A DNA stretch of 64,000 bases, taken from contig JAIELF010000015.1 in the NCBI GenBank assembly GCA_019753235.1, forward strand, positions 1-64,000. The letters are read 5' to 3'. The position numbers and the translations under genes are program-made. Source of the stretch: a bacterium. GTDB taxonomy: Bacteria; Planctomycetota; Planctomycetia; Kolteriales; Kolteriaceae. Below, in pieces: positions 1-9,172 of the stretch (position 1 is the stretch's first letter; each line of letters opens with the position of its first letter). The notes under the pieces are model-generated. The model searched no databases. It saw nothing but the letters and a program-made list of their open reading frames with translations, and was not told the DNA's origin.

Positions 1-101
1 CTGCCCGATGCAGGCGGATTCGCTTTTTTTGGTCGGGAGCAGTATATACCATGATTTCCCAGTTTGCATTGCATATTCGAAAAGCAATGGATCGCATTTT
101 T

Positions 102-644
102 TCACCAAAGAAAGAATCGCGTATCGAACCGAAAAGCCGAGATCGGCGGGGTGATCCAGCGCCCCGCAAAGACGAGTCGGCTTGCATCCAGCGCGAGATG
201 GTTCTCGGCCAACCAAGTCGCGAGTGCCGCTTCGGAGGCGGTTCGTTCGATTGGAGGGGTGTTATCTTGAATGGGCGTCGTCAACAGCAGGCCGGTCTCT
301 TCCCACAATTCTCGCAGGGCCGCCGCGAACGTGGCGGGCGAGAGATCGGGCTCAAAATGAAGCAGATCATAGCGAGGAAAGCTCGCGTCGGTTCCGACGG
401 TCGGCTTGCCGTGAAGCGGTAGGTCTTTGTCGGCCGGGCTGACGCCCCCCCCGGGAAAAGCTCGCCACCCGCCGAGGACGCCCATGGTGAGGTTTCTTCG
501 GACCCAGAAGACTTCGGTACGTCTGTCGCCGCCAACTCGCCAAGGAACGATGCTTGCCGAGGCCCGTAGCTCCGATGGGGGCGGGGGCGTCGCAAGGCTC
601 ATCAGATGCGACAGGGCGTCTTGGTACAAGCTCGATGGGGACAT
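102..644 (-). CDS. Nudix hydrolase, NUDT19-like, C-terminally shortened
   Basis: Predicted Nudix hydrolase of 180 residues, probably a metal-dependent pyrophosphohydrolase of nucleotide or CoA-like substrates. The Nudix box is split in the manner of the NUDT19 branch: FPGGGV near residues 63-68, an insertion of about 40 residues, then RELWEETG at 111-118. The ATG at 644 follows a GAGGAG ribosome site. The protein stops at RFDTRFFLW. In relatives that stretch is followed by several dozen more residues, so the C-terminus looks cut off. The DNA after the stop is AT-rich, and neither other frame continues a recognisable family tail. It lies 75 bases downstream of the DUF1571 gene on the same strand. 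Family assignment is fairly secure; activity is uncertain. Confidence 0.75.
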   Translation of the reverse strand: MSPSSLYQDALSHLMSLATPPPPSELRASASIVPWRVGGDRRTEVFWVRRNLTMGVLGGWRAFPGGGVSPADKDLPLHGKPTVGTDASFPRYDLLHFEPDLSPATFAAALRELWEETGLLLTTPIQDNTPPIERTASEAALATWLAENHLALDASRLVFAGRWITPPISAFRFDTRFFLW

Positions 645-719
645 CGCCGATTTCTCCTCGACGTTGTTCTATCGAGATCAACGGGAAAGGTTGAAGGGAA
701 CCTCGCTGCCGCGATCTTG

Positions 720-1460
720 CTACTTGATGAGTGAGAACTCGGCATCGGCGGGACTGGTGTTCAGCGCGACGTTTGAATAGCGAGCGTCGCGAAGAGTTTG
801 GCCCCGCCGGGCGGAGACCGCCCGAGTCAGCAGTCGGCTTTGCTGATCAATCCAAACGCGGTGAATCTCTTCGTTGCTGCTGGCGGGTTGGACAGAGATG
901 ACCCAACATGGGGTGTGATCGTTTTTCTCGTCGGGCTCTCGTCGAAGCCAACCTGTCTTCGATGCCTGCTTTAAGTGTTCGAGTTCCGAGCCCCAGTCTG
1001 TCTGAAAGAAAGGTCGGCCCCGCCCATCGACCAGCCTGGCGTCGCGCGGATCGACTTCCACCGTCATGACGCTGAGGAGTCCTCCTGGTCGCGCGTGAAC
1101 GGTTTGTCCGTTGTAGGTAAGGATCACGCCTCGGCTCACGCCATCGACGATCGCGTGCCGAAATAGGCCAGGCCTCTTGTAGACGACATCGAGAGTATTC
1201 GCTTCCAGTGTCCCGGAGCGTTTATTGGTCGACTGGATGGTGCAGCGGTAATCGTTGATTTCCTTCCAGCGTGCCATGGCCAGTTGAACGATCTGGTCGG
1301 CCGAGAGCTGTTCATTCGGAGCGGGAAGGGGATCCAAAGCTATCGAAAGATTGGTGGATGGACTTCCGACGGGGATGGTTCGCCAATGTCGATCCAGTCC
1401 CAAGAGCAGACCGAAAAGAATGAGCGACACCCCTACGAATCGGCTCGTCAGACGCGTCAT
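720..1460 (-). CDS. DUF1571-type secreted or anchored protein
   Basis: 246-residue protein with an N-terminal hydrophobic segment at about residues 5-22, probably a signal anchor. The body resembles the planctomycete DUF1571 family, distantly like LolA/RseB-type lipid-binding folds: a Tyr-Arg-Cys-Thr start to the domain, a VYKRPGLFR strand and a HARPGGLLSVM strand. The ATG at 1460 is preferred over an upstream extension because AAAGGAG sits eight bases before it and the hydrophobic segment then begins at once. No catalytic motif is visible. It sits between a prolyl oligopeptidase and a Nudix gene on the same strand. Specific function unknown. Confidence 0.7.
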   Translation of the reverse strand: MTRLTSRFVGVSLILFGLLLGLDRHWRTIPVGSPSTNLSIALDPLPAPNEQLSADQIVQLAMARWKEINDYRCTIQSTNKRSGTLEANTLDVVYKRPGLFRHAIVDGVSRGVILTYNGQTVHARPGGLLSVMTVEVDPRDARLVDGRGRPFFQTDWGSELEHLKQASKTGWLRREPDEKNDHTPCWVISVQPASSNEEIHRVWIDQQSRLLTRAVSARRGQTLRDARYSNVALNTSPADAEFSLIK

Positions 1461-1711
1461 GCGTTCGACTCCTTTCTCAGCCAAGGGTCCAGGCCGAAAG
1501 GATGAGCTCGGTGGAGAGAGAGCATCCCTTCCCGTCGAGCAGAGAGTCATGCGAGGGCAGCTTCCTGCTGCCGAACTCGCCGCTCAACTGACCTCCGTAA
1601 TCGAACGATCGAATTAACGCAATGCCATCTGCTTTCTTTTCAAGGGCGACCGATAAAGAATGACCTTCGTCCAAGCGAGCCTGTGTCGACAGAATTCGAT
1701 CTCGATCCTGC

Positions 1712-3796
1712 TTAATCAAACAGTTTCTGATGGAGATAGGTCATCTCCAGTGCTGTTCGCCGAGCCCGCTGTTTCAAGTTCGAGGCCGCTCCATGACCAC
1801 CTTCGATGTTTTCGAAATAGAAGACTGGGTGTCCTTGCTCGATCATCCGAGCGACCATCTTTCTCGCATGGCCTGGATGAACACGATCATCCTTGGTGCT
1901 GGTTTGAAAAAAGACCTCGGGATACTTCACCCCGGCGCGAACGTGGTGATAGGGCGAGTAGCCCAGCAAGGCTTCTCGCTCCGCAGGATTGTCGGGGTCT
2001 CCGTACTCGCCGATCCAACTCGCGCCGGCGAGAAGCTTCGAGTATCGGAGCATGTCGAGCAGCGGGACGCCACACACCACGGCATGAAAGAGATCAGGCC
2101 GACGCGTGAAGGCGGCCCCGACGAGGAGACCGCCGTTGCTGGCCCCCGAGATCCCCAGCCGGCGGGGCGAAGTCCAGCCACGCTTGATGAGATCCTCGGC
2201 CACCGCGACGAAGTCTTCGTACGCGCGAGGCCGATTCGGCCCCAGCGCGGCCCGGTGCCATGCAGGACCGAACTCGCCTCCGCCCCGAATGCAGGCCAGC
2301 ACAAAAGCCCCGCCGGGCTCCATCCAGACTTTGCCCGTTGCGCCACCGTAGCTCGGGAGCATCGGGACTTCGAAGCCGCCGTAACCGTAAAGAAGCGTCG
2401 GCAGACTTCCATCTTTCTTCGCGGCGCTCGGCCGAACCAGAAAATAAGGAATTTTAGTGCCGTCGGCACTGATCGCCTCTTCGCGATCGACGATCAGGCC
2501 GCTCGCATCAAACTTGGCGGAGAGCTGTTTGATCAAGCGAACCTCCGTCGGTCGATCCTCCGTCACTTCATAAAGCGTCGTCGGATTGAGAAAGCCGGTG
2601 TGCGTCACGAATAGGTCGTCGCTATCGGGCATGGCCGAGACGATGCCGACCGCGCCATTGGCGGGTAGATCAATCCGCTCTTTGTCGAAGCTCCCTTCAC
2701 TCTCTTTGATTCGCCAGATTTGTCCTTCGACATTGTCCAGGATCGAGACGTTGAGAAAGGACTTGCTTGCCGAGACCGACTGAATCGATTGTCGATCGCT
2801 TGGCTCCCAGATGGTTTCGACGGCTGAGGGGCCCATATCAAGTCGCGTCGTGTTGAGCCGAACCAGACTTCCTTGCCGAATCGTCGGCAAGCCTGGCCTT
2901 TCCAAAGGATCTCGCAACAGGAAGTAGAGATGCTGGCCGTACGCCTCGGCAAGCTCGGCACTTCTCGGTAACTGAATCGGATGAATCTTTCCCTGATCAT
3001 CGAGCAGGAAATTTTCCGTTTCAAAGAATGTGATGGCGCGGGAGAGAATTCGGATTCTTCCCATGGGACTGTGAGAGGTACTGATCGACGCGGAGACATG
3101 TTCGGGGGCACATTCGAAAATCGTCGGTGCGTCGGCCAGCGGTGTTCCTCGCTTCCACCTTTTAATCAAACGCGGATAGCCCGAGGTCGTCAGCGAACCT
3201 TCGCCGACGTCGGTGCCGATAAGTAGTTCGTCGTCGTCGGCCCAGGCAAGTCTCGTCTTCGCTTGCGGCACGACAAAACCATCCTTGGGGAAGGACTGCG
3301 TCTTCAAATCGAACTCTCGCCAGACGGTGGCATCCGAGCCGCCGCGCGAGGTCGCGATCATCGCTCGAGAGAAGTCACCGAAATCGCTGGACGGGATATC
3401 CCCTTGAAAGACCCAGTTTTCGCCCTCGCTTTTGGCGAGTTGATCGACATCGAGGACGATCTCCCAAGTCGGGGCTTTCTCGCGATAGCTTTCGCGCGTG
3501 GTCCTTCGCCAGATACCGCGGACGTGGTCGGCATCTTGCCAGAAGTTGTAGACCCAGGGACCGTGGAGTTCTCCCATGGGGATTCGCTCTTTGTCTTCGA
3601 GGATCGTTTGGATCTGCTCGAAAAACTTGGGGAACCGCGGGTCGGATTCGAGTCGTGCCAGCGATTGGGCATTCCGTTCGCGAACCCAAGCGAGGGCTTT
3701 TTCTCCCTCGATCTCCTCGAGCCACAAGTGAGGATCGTCCGTCGACAGAGAAGGATCTCCTGCGAGCAAAGTGCCAAAGAATAGCCACGCGATCAT
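1712..3796 (-). CDS. Prolyl oligopeptidase family serine peptidase (S9A)
   Basis: Secreted peptidase of 694 residues expected to cleave short peptides after proline. The N-terminus is a short signal peptide (MIAWLFFGTLLAG). The first 400 or so residues form the beta-propeller part and the last 250 the alpha/beta hydrolase. The catalytic triad is readable: Ser553 in GISGASNGG, Asp637 in KDDRVHPGHARK, His668 in EGGHG. The start at 3796 is chosen because GGGAGGAAAATAG precedes it; an in-frame extension to 3922 would hide the signal peptide. The divergent neighbour is another secreted hydrolase, the acylase at 3998. Confidence 0.93.
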   Translation of the reverse strand: MIAWLFFGTLLAGDPSLSTDDPHLWLEEIEGEKALAWVRERNAQSLARLESDPRFPKFFEQIQTILEDKERIPMGELHGPWVYNFWQDADHVRGIWRRTTRESYREKAPTWEIVLDVDQLAKSEGENWVFQGDIPSSDFGDFSRAMIATSRGGSDATVWREFDLKTQSFPKDGFVVPQAKTRLAWADDDELLIGTDVGEGSLTTSGYPRLIKRWKRGTPLADAPTIFECAPEHVSASISTSHSPMGRIRILSRAITFFETENFLLDDQGKIHPIQLPRSAELAEAYGQHLYFLLRDPLERPGLPTIRQGSLVRLNTTRLDMGPSAVETIWEPSDRQSIQSVSASKSFLNVSILDNVEGQIWRIKESEGSFDKERIDLPANGAVGIVSAMPDSDDLFVTHTGFLNPTTLYEVTEDRPTEVRLIKQLSAKFDASGLIVDREEAISADGTKIPYFLVRPSAAKKDGSLPTLLYGYGGFEVPMLPSYGGATGKVWMEPGGAFVLACIRGGGEFGPAWHRAALGPNRPRAYEDFVAVAEDLIKRGWTSPRRLGISGASNGGLLVGAAFTRRPDLFHAVVCGVPLLDMLRYSKLLAGASWIGEYGDPDNPAEREALLGYSPYHHVRAGVKYPEVFFQTSTKDDRVHPGHARKMVARMIEQGHPVFYFENIEGGHGAASNLKQRARRTALEMTYLHQKLFD

Positions 3797-3997
3797 TCTA
3801 TTTTCCTCCCGCAGCACATGGTTCGGCCTGTCCGCTCGACGGGGGCCGCTCGGCGGGGGATCGCATGCGGTCAACCCTCCGCGGTGGTTCTTGGTCCTTG
3901 TCAGAACCTGGGTCGTTTTCAATTGGGGCTCTTCCCCCGAGAGTTTTACGATATGTATCGAGGCTGAGGGAAACGCGTCACATCAGGAACTTCAAGC

Positions 3998-6244
3998 ATG
4001 CGCGCTCTTGCGACCATTTTTGTTTTGCTCATCGGTGGGGCCGAGCTGGTTCAGGCTGGCGAAGGCAAGTCGACACTGTACCGGGATGTTTGGGGAGTGC
4101 CACACATCTACGCGAATACGCCGGCGGAGGGTGCGTATGGTCTGGGCTACGCGATGGCCGAGGATCGTCTGGATGATGTCTTTCAAGCGATCCGCACTGG
4201 TCTAGGTCGCATGGCCGAAATCGCGGGCGAGGATCTCGTCGATCAAGATTACATCATGCGGATTTGCCGAAACGAAGAGGTCTGCAAGAAGGCGTGGCCT
4301 GATACGCCCAAGCATCTGCAAGAGATCGCCATCGCGTTTCAAGCAGGGATCGAAGCCTACATGGCCGAGCATCCTGACAAAGTCCCCGCGTCGAAGATCG
4401 ACAAACTCGAACCCTGGATGTTCAATACGGTCGGCAGGGCGATGATTCTTCGTTGGCCCCTGGGGACGATCCAGGATGACCTGGGGAATCGTCCGTCAGC
4501 GACGTCGGCGGCAGGTGAGACTTCGCCGGCCAAAGAGAAGGATTCCGTCCCCAAGCCCGCGGCGGAGCCTAAAGCTTCCGAGCAGAAAAAAGAAACCAAC
4601 ATCCCCATGCGAAGCAATGAATGGGCGGTGAGCAAAGCCCGCTCCGCCGCCAATGGACCGATCTTGCATGCCGATCCGCATCTAACATGGGAAGGCCTGG
4701 CCGTCTTGTACGAAGCGCGCATTCATGCGGGCGAGTGGAACGTATGTGGGTTCTTTCTGATCGGTTCGCCGATCATGGGATACGGGCACAACGCGCAGGT
4801 CGGTTGGGCCAACACCACTGGCGGGCCCGACACCGCCGACGTCTATCAAATGAAAATCAAGCCAGGCATCGTCCCGCAGTACGAATACGACGGAAAATGG
4901 CGAACTCCCAAGGTGGTCGGTCAGCGAATCATGGTCAAGGGGAAGGAGAAGCCGATCATCCGACCATCGGGCTTCAGTCACCTGGGCCCCGTGATTTCTC
5001 CCATCGAAGGGGACGTTGCGTTTGTCGGCGTGAGTCCTTACTTCGATAAGACAAAGCTCTTCGATCAGTTCTATTTGATGAACACCTCGAAAGATCTGCC
5101 TGCCTTTATCCAATCGCTCGGCATGCTCGAATACAACGAACAAAACGTCATGTTTGCCGACACCGCCGGCAGCATCGGCTACGTTCGCAATGGCGCGGTT
5201 CCGATTCGACCCGAAGGATACAACTGGAGCGCCCCGGTGCCGGGACATACGTCGGCAACCGCGCACCAAGGGGTCCATCCGGTCGAAGATCTGGTGCAGG
5301 TCGTCAATCCACCCTCGGGCTACATGCAGAACTGCAACATTAGCCCGGCCATGATGTGGAAGGGATCAACACTCACTCGCGATCGATTCAAGCCGTACAT
5401 CTTCAACGTCAATGACTGGGAACGCAACCCTCGCGGCGACCGAAGCACCGAACTGCTTGATGCCGATGCATCGGTCACTTTGGAAGACGCTCAGAAGTTT
5501 GCAATGGATGTTTATGACTTGAAGGGGCCACTCTGGGTGAAGGCCCTCCAGGGAGCAGTCGATTCGGGAAAGGTTCCTCGAGGCAAAGATGCGGGATGGG
5601 ATGCCGCCGTCAATGCGGTGCTCGCTTGGGATGGTCGTTGGTTGGCCGACGCGAAACAGACGGTTCTCATTCGACAATGGCGAGAACTCGGCGCGCATCA
5701 GCCTGACTTTGCGCCGATGGCGGCCGGCGAAAAGCTTTCACCCGAAGCGCAAGTCAAGCTGGTAGACATGCTCCGTCAGGCTTATGAACAAGTGACGAAG
5801 ACCTACGGTCAATGGGATATTCCGTATGGAAAGGCATTTGTGATTGGCCGAGGCGGGAAGTATTTTCCCATGAACGGTGCCGACTTTGGCGACCGCAAGG
5901 ATGAATACAACTACACCGAGACCCTTCTTTCGATCAGCTATCAACCCGACGCCAGTCAGCCGGGCCGAAACATCGCTTACAAGGGGTCGATGGCGATGAT
6001 TCTGATGCTCTTTCATCCCGACGGGGTCGAATCGTACACCGCGACGGCCTGGGGACAAAGCGGCGACCCGGCGTCGCCTCACTATGTCGATCAGTCAGAA
6101 AAACTCTTCTCGCAGCGAAAGCTGAAACCGACATTCTGGAAGAAAGAGGATCTGCTCAAGAATCTGGAATCGACCAAAGAGCTTTCCGTCAACGTGTCGG
6201 CCGCTTCCGCGCCACCTTCTTCGCCGACCCAGAAGGACGAGTAG
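3998..6244 (+). CDS. Penicillin acylase family (S45) N-terminal-nucleophile hydrolase
   Basis: 748-residue secreted acylase precursor. Families of this type are cut autocatalytically into two chains and hydrolyse amides such as penicillins or acyl-homoserine lactones. A signal peptide occupies residues 1-20. The motif VWGVPHIYA opens the alpha chain. The SNEWAV motif at 206-211 places the nucleophile at Ser206, and HADPHL follows. The spacer before Ser206 (about 164-200) is rich in Ala, Pro, Lys and Glu, as expected for a removable linker. Met-Arg precedes the Ser instead of the common Gly. The last 56 bases overlap the end of the opposing acetyltransferase gene. Substrate unknown. Confidence 0.9.
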   Translation: MRALATIFVLLIGGAELVQAGEGKSTLYRDVWGVPHIYANTPAEGAYGLGYAMAEDRLDDVFQAIRTGLGRMAEIAGEDLVDQDYIMRICRNEEVCKKAWPDTPKHLQEIAIAFQAGIEAYMAEHPDKVPASKIDKLEPWMFNTVGRAMILRWPLGTIQDDLGNRPSATSAAGETSPAKEKDSVPKPAAEPKASEQKKETNIPMRSNEWAVSKARSAANGPILHADPHLTWEGLAVLYEARIHAGEWNVCGFFLIGSPIMGYGHNAQVGWANTTGGPDTADVYQMKIKPGIVPQYEYDGKWRTPKVVGQRIMVKGKEKPIIRPSGFSHLGPVISPIEGDVAFVGVSPYFDKTKLFDQFYLMNTSKDLPAFIQSLGMLEYNEQNVMFADTAGSIGYVRNGAVPIRPEGYNWSAPVPGHTSATAHQGVHPVEDLVQVVNPPSGYMQNCNISPAMMWKGSTLTRDRFKPYIFNVNDWERNPRGDRSTELLDADASVTLEDAQKFAMDVYDLKGPLWVKALQGAVDSGKVPRGKDAGWDAAVNAVLAWDGRWLADAKQTVLIRQWRELGAHQPDFAPMAAGEKLSPEAQVKLVDMLRQAYEQVTKTYGQWDIPYGKAFVIGRGGKYFPMNGADFGDRKDEYNYTETLLSISYQPDASQPGRNIAYKGSMAMILMLFHPDGVESYTATAWGQSGDPASPHYVDQSEKLFSQRKLKPTFWKKEDLLKNLESTKELSVNVSAASAPPSSPTQKDE

Positions 6245-6818
6245 AAGCCCGAGTAGTTGGCTTCGCCTTTGTTGGGCGTGGAACGACGGGGCGGAGATCC
6301 TTGTAATAGACGCTGGTGTCGCCGACCCCACCCAGCGGTAATTGCGCGTATCCGGGAACTGTCCCCGCACAGGCGAAACCGAGGGAGCGATAAAGTCCCG
6401 ACGCGGGACTCCCCTCGTGCGTATCGAGAACCAACAGAACGCGACCGCGCGATCGAGCACTCTTTTCGAGTTCTTGCATCAGCGCGCGACCGACGCCTTT
6501 CCCTCGCGCTTGGCGGTGGACCAGGAGTTTCACCACTTCGCCGCGATGCTGCTGATTGGCTGGGGTATCCAGACGAAGTTGAACCGTGCCGACCAGTTTT
6601 CCACGGAGAATGGCCCCGAGTAAAACGGCGGCATCGTCGTGGACCGCCGTGATGACTTTTCGCCAGAAAGCCCGTCCCATCTCGATGGTGAAGGGGAGAA
6701 GAAAGCTGACGCTGGCGCCGCTTTCGACCGCATCCTTGAGGACATAGGCCAATTCATCCAGGCGAGCTTCCGCTTCGTCGGCCGAGAGTTCTTTGATCTT
6801 TATGGATGCTCTGACCAA
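6189..6818 (-). CDS. GNAT-family N-acetyltransferase
   Basis: 209-residue acetyl-CoA-dependent acyltransferase. The acetyl-CoA site is seen in VVKLLVHRQARGKGVGRALM (motif A), followed by LVLDTHEGSPASGLYRSLGF, typical of small GNAT enzymes. The start is a TTG at 6818 with GGGAG at a suitable distance upstream; no good ATG exists in frame. The last 30 or so residues are a Lys/Arg/Thr/Pro-rich tail beyond the GNAT fold, and part of that tail is encoded opposite the end of the acylase gene. The substrate cannot be inferred. Confidence 0.85.
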   Translation of the reverse strand: MVRASIKIKELSADEAEARLDELAYVLKDAVESGASVSFLLPFTIEMGRAFWRKVITAVHDDAAVLLGAILRGKLVGTVQLRLDTPANQQHRGEVVKLLVHRQARGKGVGRALMQELEKSARSRGRVLLVLDTHEGSPASGLYRSLGFACAGTVPGYAQLPLGGVGDTSVYYKDLRPVVPRPTKAKPTTRASTRPSGSAKKVARKRPTR

Positions 6819-7328
6819 CCGGCTTCTCCCGACCCGAGGGCCCTTGCCGAGCCATGATTCGCTCAGGCGGGCAGACTCCCTTATTGGTTGGGAAGTGTAC
6901 GGTCCAAAGGGGAGAATGTCCCCCTCGGTATCCCCCTAGGGAAATCGGCGATCAAAAAACCAAGCAAAACCGCTCGGGGCGAATCCCCAAAGAGGACGAT
7001 TTCTTACCCGAATACAGTCCAGACGGAACCCGCTATTCTATTTGCACATCGAACAAGCAGCGTGTCTGTTTCCCGGTGGATCGATCAACGGATTCTGGGT
7101 CTTTGTGTGACGACACCCTTTCGTGATCTCTTAACGGAAAACTCCTCAATGGAACTACCTGCAAAGTGTTGCAAGCTGGACAATGAGCGTGGCGATCGAG
7201 TGAAGCGCCGGCTAAAATAGACCTCCGGAAGGTTTACCTTCGAACCATCGTGGGTTCGGCATCTCGTATCGTCGATTCATTCATCTAGTGGGGCTCTTGG
7301 CCGGATCGGCCCAGAGGAGGAGATTCAC
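6819..7328. other. Intergenic region between divergent GNAT and redoxin genes
   Basis: About 510 bases without a convincing gene. Small reading frames here lack ribosome sites and coding character. One short inverted repeat (GGGGA, loop GAATG, TCCCC) lies at 6909-6923. GAGGAGG at the right edge is the ribosome site of the next gene. The region must hold the promoters of both flanking genes, but I could not place them confidently. Confidence 0.5.
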
Positions 7329-9116
7329 ATGGCTTCATTGACCACGGCCGTCGCGATCATCGGGTCGATGATTTGGGCCGCCGCTCCGGTCGAGTTCACA
7401 CTCACCGACATCCACGGGCAAACAAAAACACTCACCGACCTGGCCGGACCGAAGGGGACCCTCCTTGCGTTTATCGGTGTCGAGTGTCCGCTGGTTAAAC
7501 TCTCGGCCCCCAAGCTTGTTCGCTTGGCCGAGAAGTATCAAGCGGAAGGCATTCACTTCGTCGCCATTGATCCCAACGCTCAAGATAGCCTGCTTGAGAT
7601 CAAGAAATTTCAGGAGGAGAATAAACTTCCGTTTGCGGTCCTGCTCGACAAGGGAGGCTCGACAGCCCAGCAACTCCAAATCGAGCGGGTGCCAACGGTG
7701 TTGCTGCTTGATGCGAACAAAGAGTTGGTCTACCGTGGCCGAGTCGACGATCAGTACGGTTTTCGGCCAGGCCTCGACGGTCGAAAGCTCAGCTATCAAC
7801 TCCCCAAGCCGAAGCGGGAAGATCTGGCCCGCGCGATCGATGATCTCCTGGCGAGTAAGCCCATCCAATTGGCTCAGACCGAAGCGACGGGTTGTTTAAT
7901 CGGTAAGGCCCGCACGCCCGATCCCAAGTCGAAAGTAACGTATTCCGATCAGATCGTTCGGCTCTTTAATGCTCATTGTGTTTCGTGTCATCGGCCCGGC
8001 CAAATCGGTCCGTTTGCACTGGGGAGCTACGAAGATGCGGCCGGCTGGGCAGAGATGATTCTCGAAGTCGTTAGCGATAGGCGAATGCCCCCTTGGCATG
8101 CCGACCCGGCGCATGGCACGTTTTCTAATGACGCGCGTCTTCGTGACGAACAGATTCAATTGGTGAAAGACTGGGTCGCCGCCGGCGTGCCCGAAGGGGA
8201 TCGATCGCAAGTACCAACTCCCCCGAAGTTCCCCGAAGGTTGGCTGATGCCCGAACCGGATCAAGTGATCTACATGGCAGACAAGGCCTACTCGGTCCAG
8301 GCCGAGGGGACGGTCCCTTACATCAACTTCATCGTCGATCCGGGTTGGAAAGAGGACAAATGGGTGACGGCGATGGAGCCTCGGCCCGGCAACCCGAAGG
8401 TCGTTCATCACATTGTCATGTTCGTGATTCCGCCGCCCGGCAAAACAAAGTACTACACCAAAGGCTTGCCTTTGACGGTGCTCGATTGGTTTGCATCGTT
8501 CGCGCCAGGGCTTCGTCCGCCGGTTCTCCCCGAACATATGGGCCGATTCATCCCGGCCGGCTCGAAGCTTCTCTTTCAAATGCACTACACACCCTGTGGA
8601 ACGCCCGAAGAGGACCGCAGCTTTATCGGCATCAAGTTTGCTGATCCGGCGAAAGTAAAACGGGAGGTTGCAGTGCAACATGCAGGCAACATGTTTTTCT
8701 CGATCCCGCCGCAGGTGAAGAATCATCAACTTGAGGCTTGGTACGATTTCTCTCGTGATTCCGTTTTGCTCACCGTTTCGCCGCACATGCACTGGCGCGG
8801 TAAGGATTTTAAGTACACACTTCACTTTCCCGATGGCCGAGAGCAAGTGGTTCTCTTCGTCCCTCAGTATGATTTCGGCTGGCAAACCACCTATACCCTT
8901 GCGGAGCCGATTCGGGTTCCGAAGGGGTCGCGTCTTCACTGCGTGGCTCACTACGATAACTCGGCCGACAACTTGAATAATCCCAATCCGATGGCTACCG
9001 TCCGTTTCGGCGAGCAGACATGGGATGAGATGATGTACGGCTGGTTCGAGATCGCTTTGGACGACAAAGATCTTGACCTGACGGCCGACGCTGCCTCTTC
9101 CGGGGGTGGCAAGTAG
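7329..9116 (+). CDS. Redoxin / cytochrome c / copper type II monooxygenase hybrid, copy 1
   Basis: 595-residue secreted three-domain protein. After a signal peptide (about 1-18) comes a peroxiredoxin/thioredoxin-like domain (to about 180) with the conserved ECPLV cysteine. A heme c site follows, C217-V-S-C220-H221. The rest resembles ascorbate-dependent type II copper monooxygenases: paired His360-His361, His419 in FQMHYTP, H486-M-H488, and a Met-Met pair at 568-569. These match the two copper sites of peptidylglycine hydroxylase-like enzymes. It probably performs periplasmic oxidation with electron delivery through the attached heme. GAGGAGG precedes the ATG. A close paralog follows 56 bases downstream, suggesting one transcript. 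Substrate unknown. Confidence 0.85.
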   Translation: MASLTTAVAIIGSMIWAAAPVEFTLTDIHGQTKTLTDLAGPKGTLLAFIGVECPLVKLSAPKLVRLAEKYQAEGIHFVAIDPNAQDSLLEIKKFQEENKLPFAVLLDKGGSTAQQLQIERVPTVLLLDANKELVYRGRVDDQYGFRPGLDGRKLSYQLPKPKREDLARAIDDLLASKPIQLAQTEATGCLIGKARTPDPKSKVTYSDQIVRLFNAHCVSCHRPGQIGPFALGSYEDAAGWAEMILEVVSDRRMPPWHADPAHGTFSNDARLRDEQIQLVKDWVAAGVPEGDRSQVPTPPKFPEGWLMPEPDQVIYMADKAYSVQAEGTVPYINFIVDPGWKEDKWVTAMEPRPGNPKVVHHIVMFVIPPPGKTKYYTKGLPLTVLDWFASFAPGLRPPVLPEHMGRFIPAGSKLLFQMHYTPCGTPEEDRSFIGIKFADPAKVKREVAVQHAGNMFFSIPPQVKNHQLEAWYDFSRDSVLLTVSPHMHWRGKDFKYTLHFPDGREQVVLFVPQYDFGWQTTYTLAEPIRVPKGSRLHCVAHYDNSADNLNNPNPMATVRFGEQTWDEMMYGWFEIALDDKDLDLTADAASSGGGK

Positions 9117-9172
9117 AGGCCGATTTTCGACGGGCAGAATGACTTTTTGGCTTGGGATGGAGATAGAGAAGG

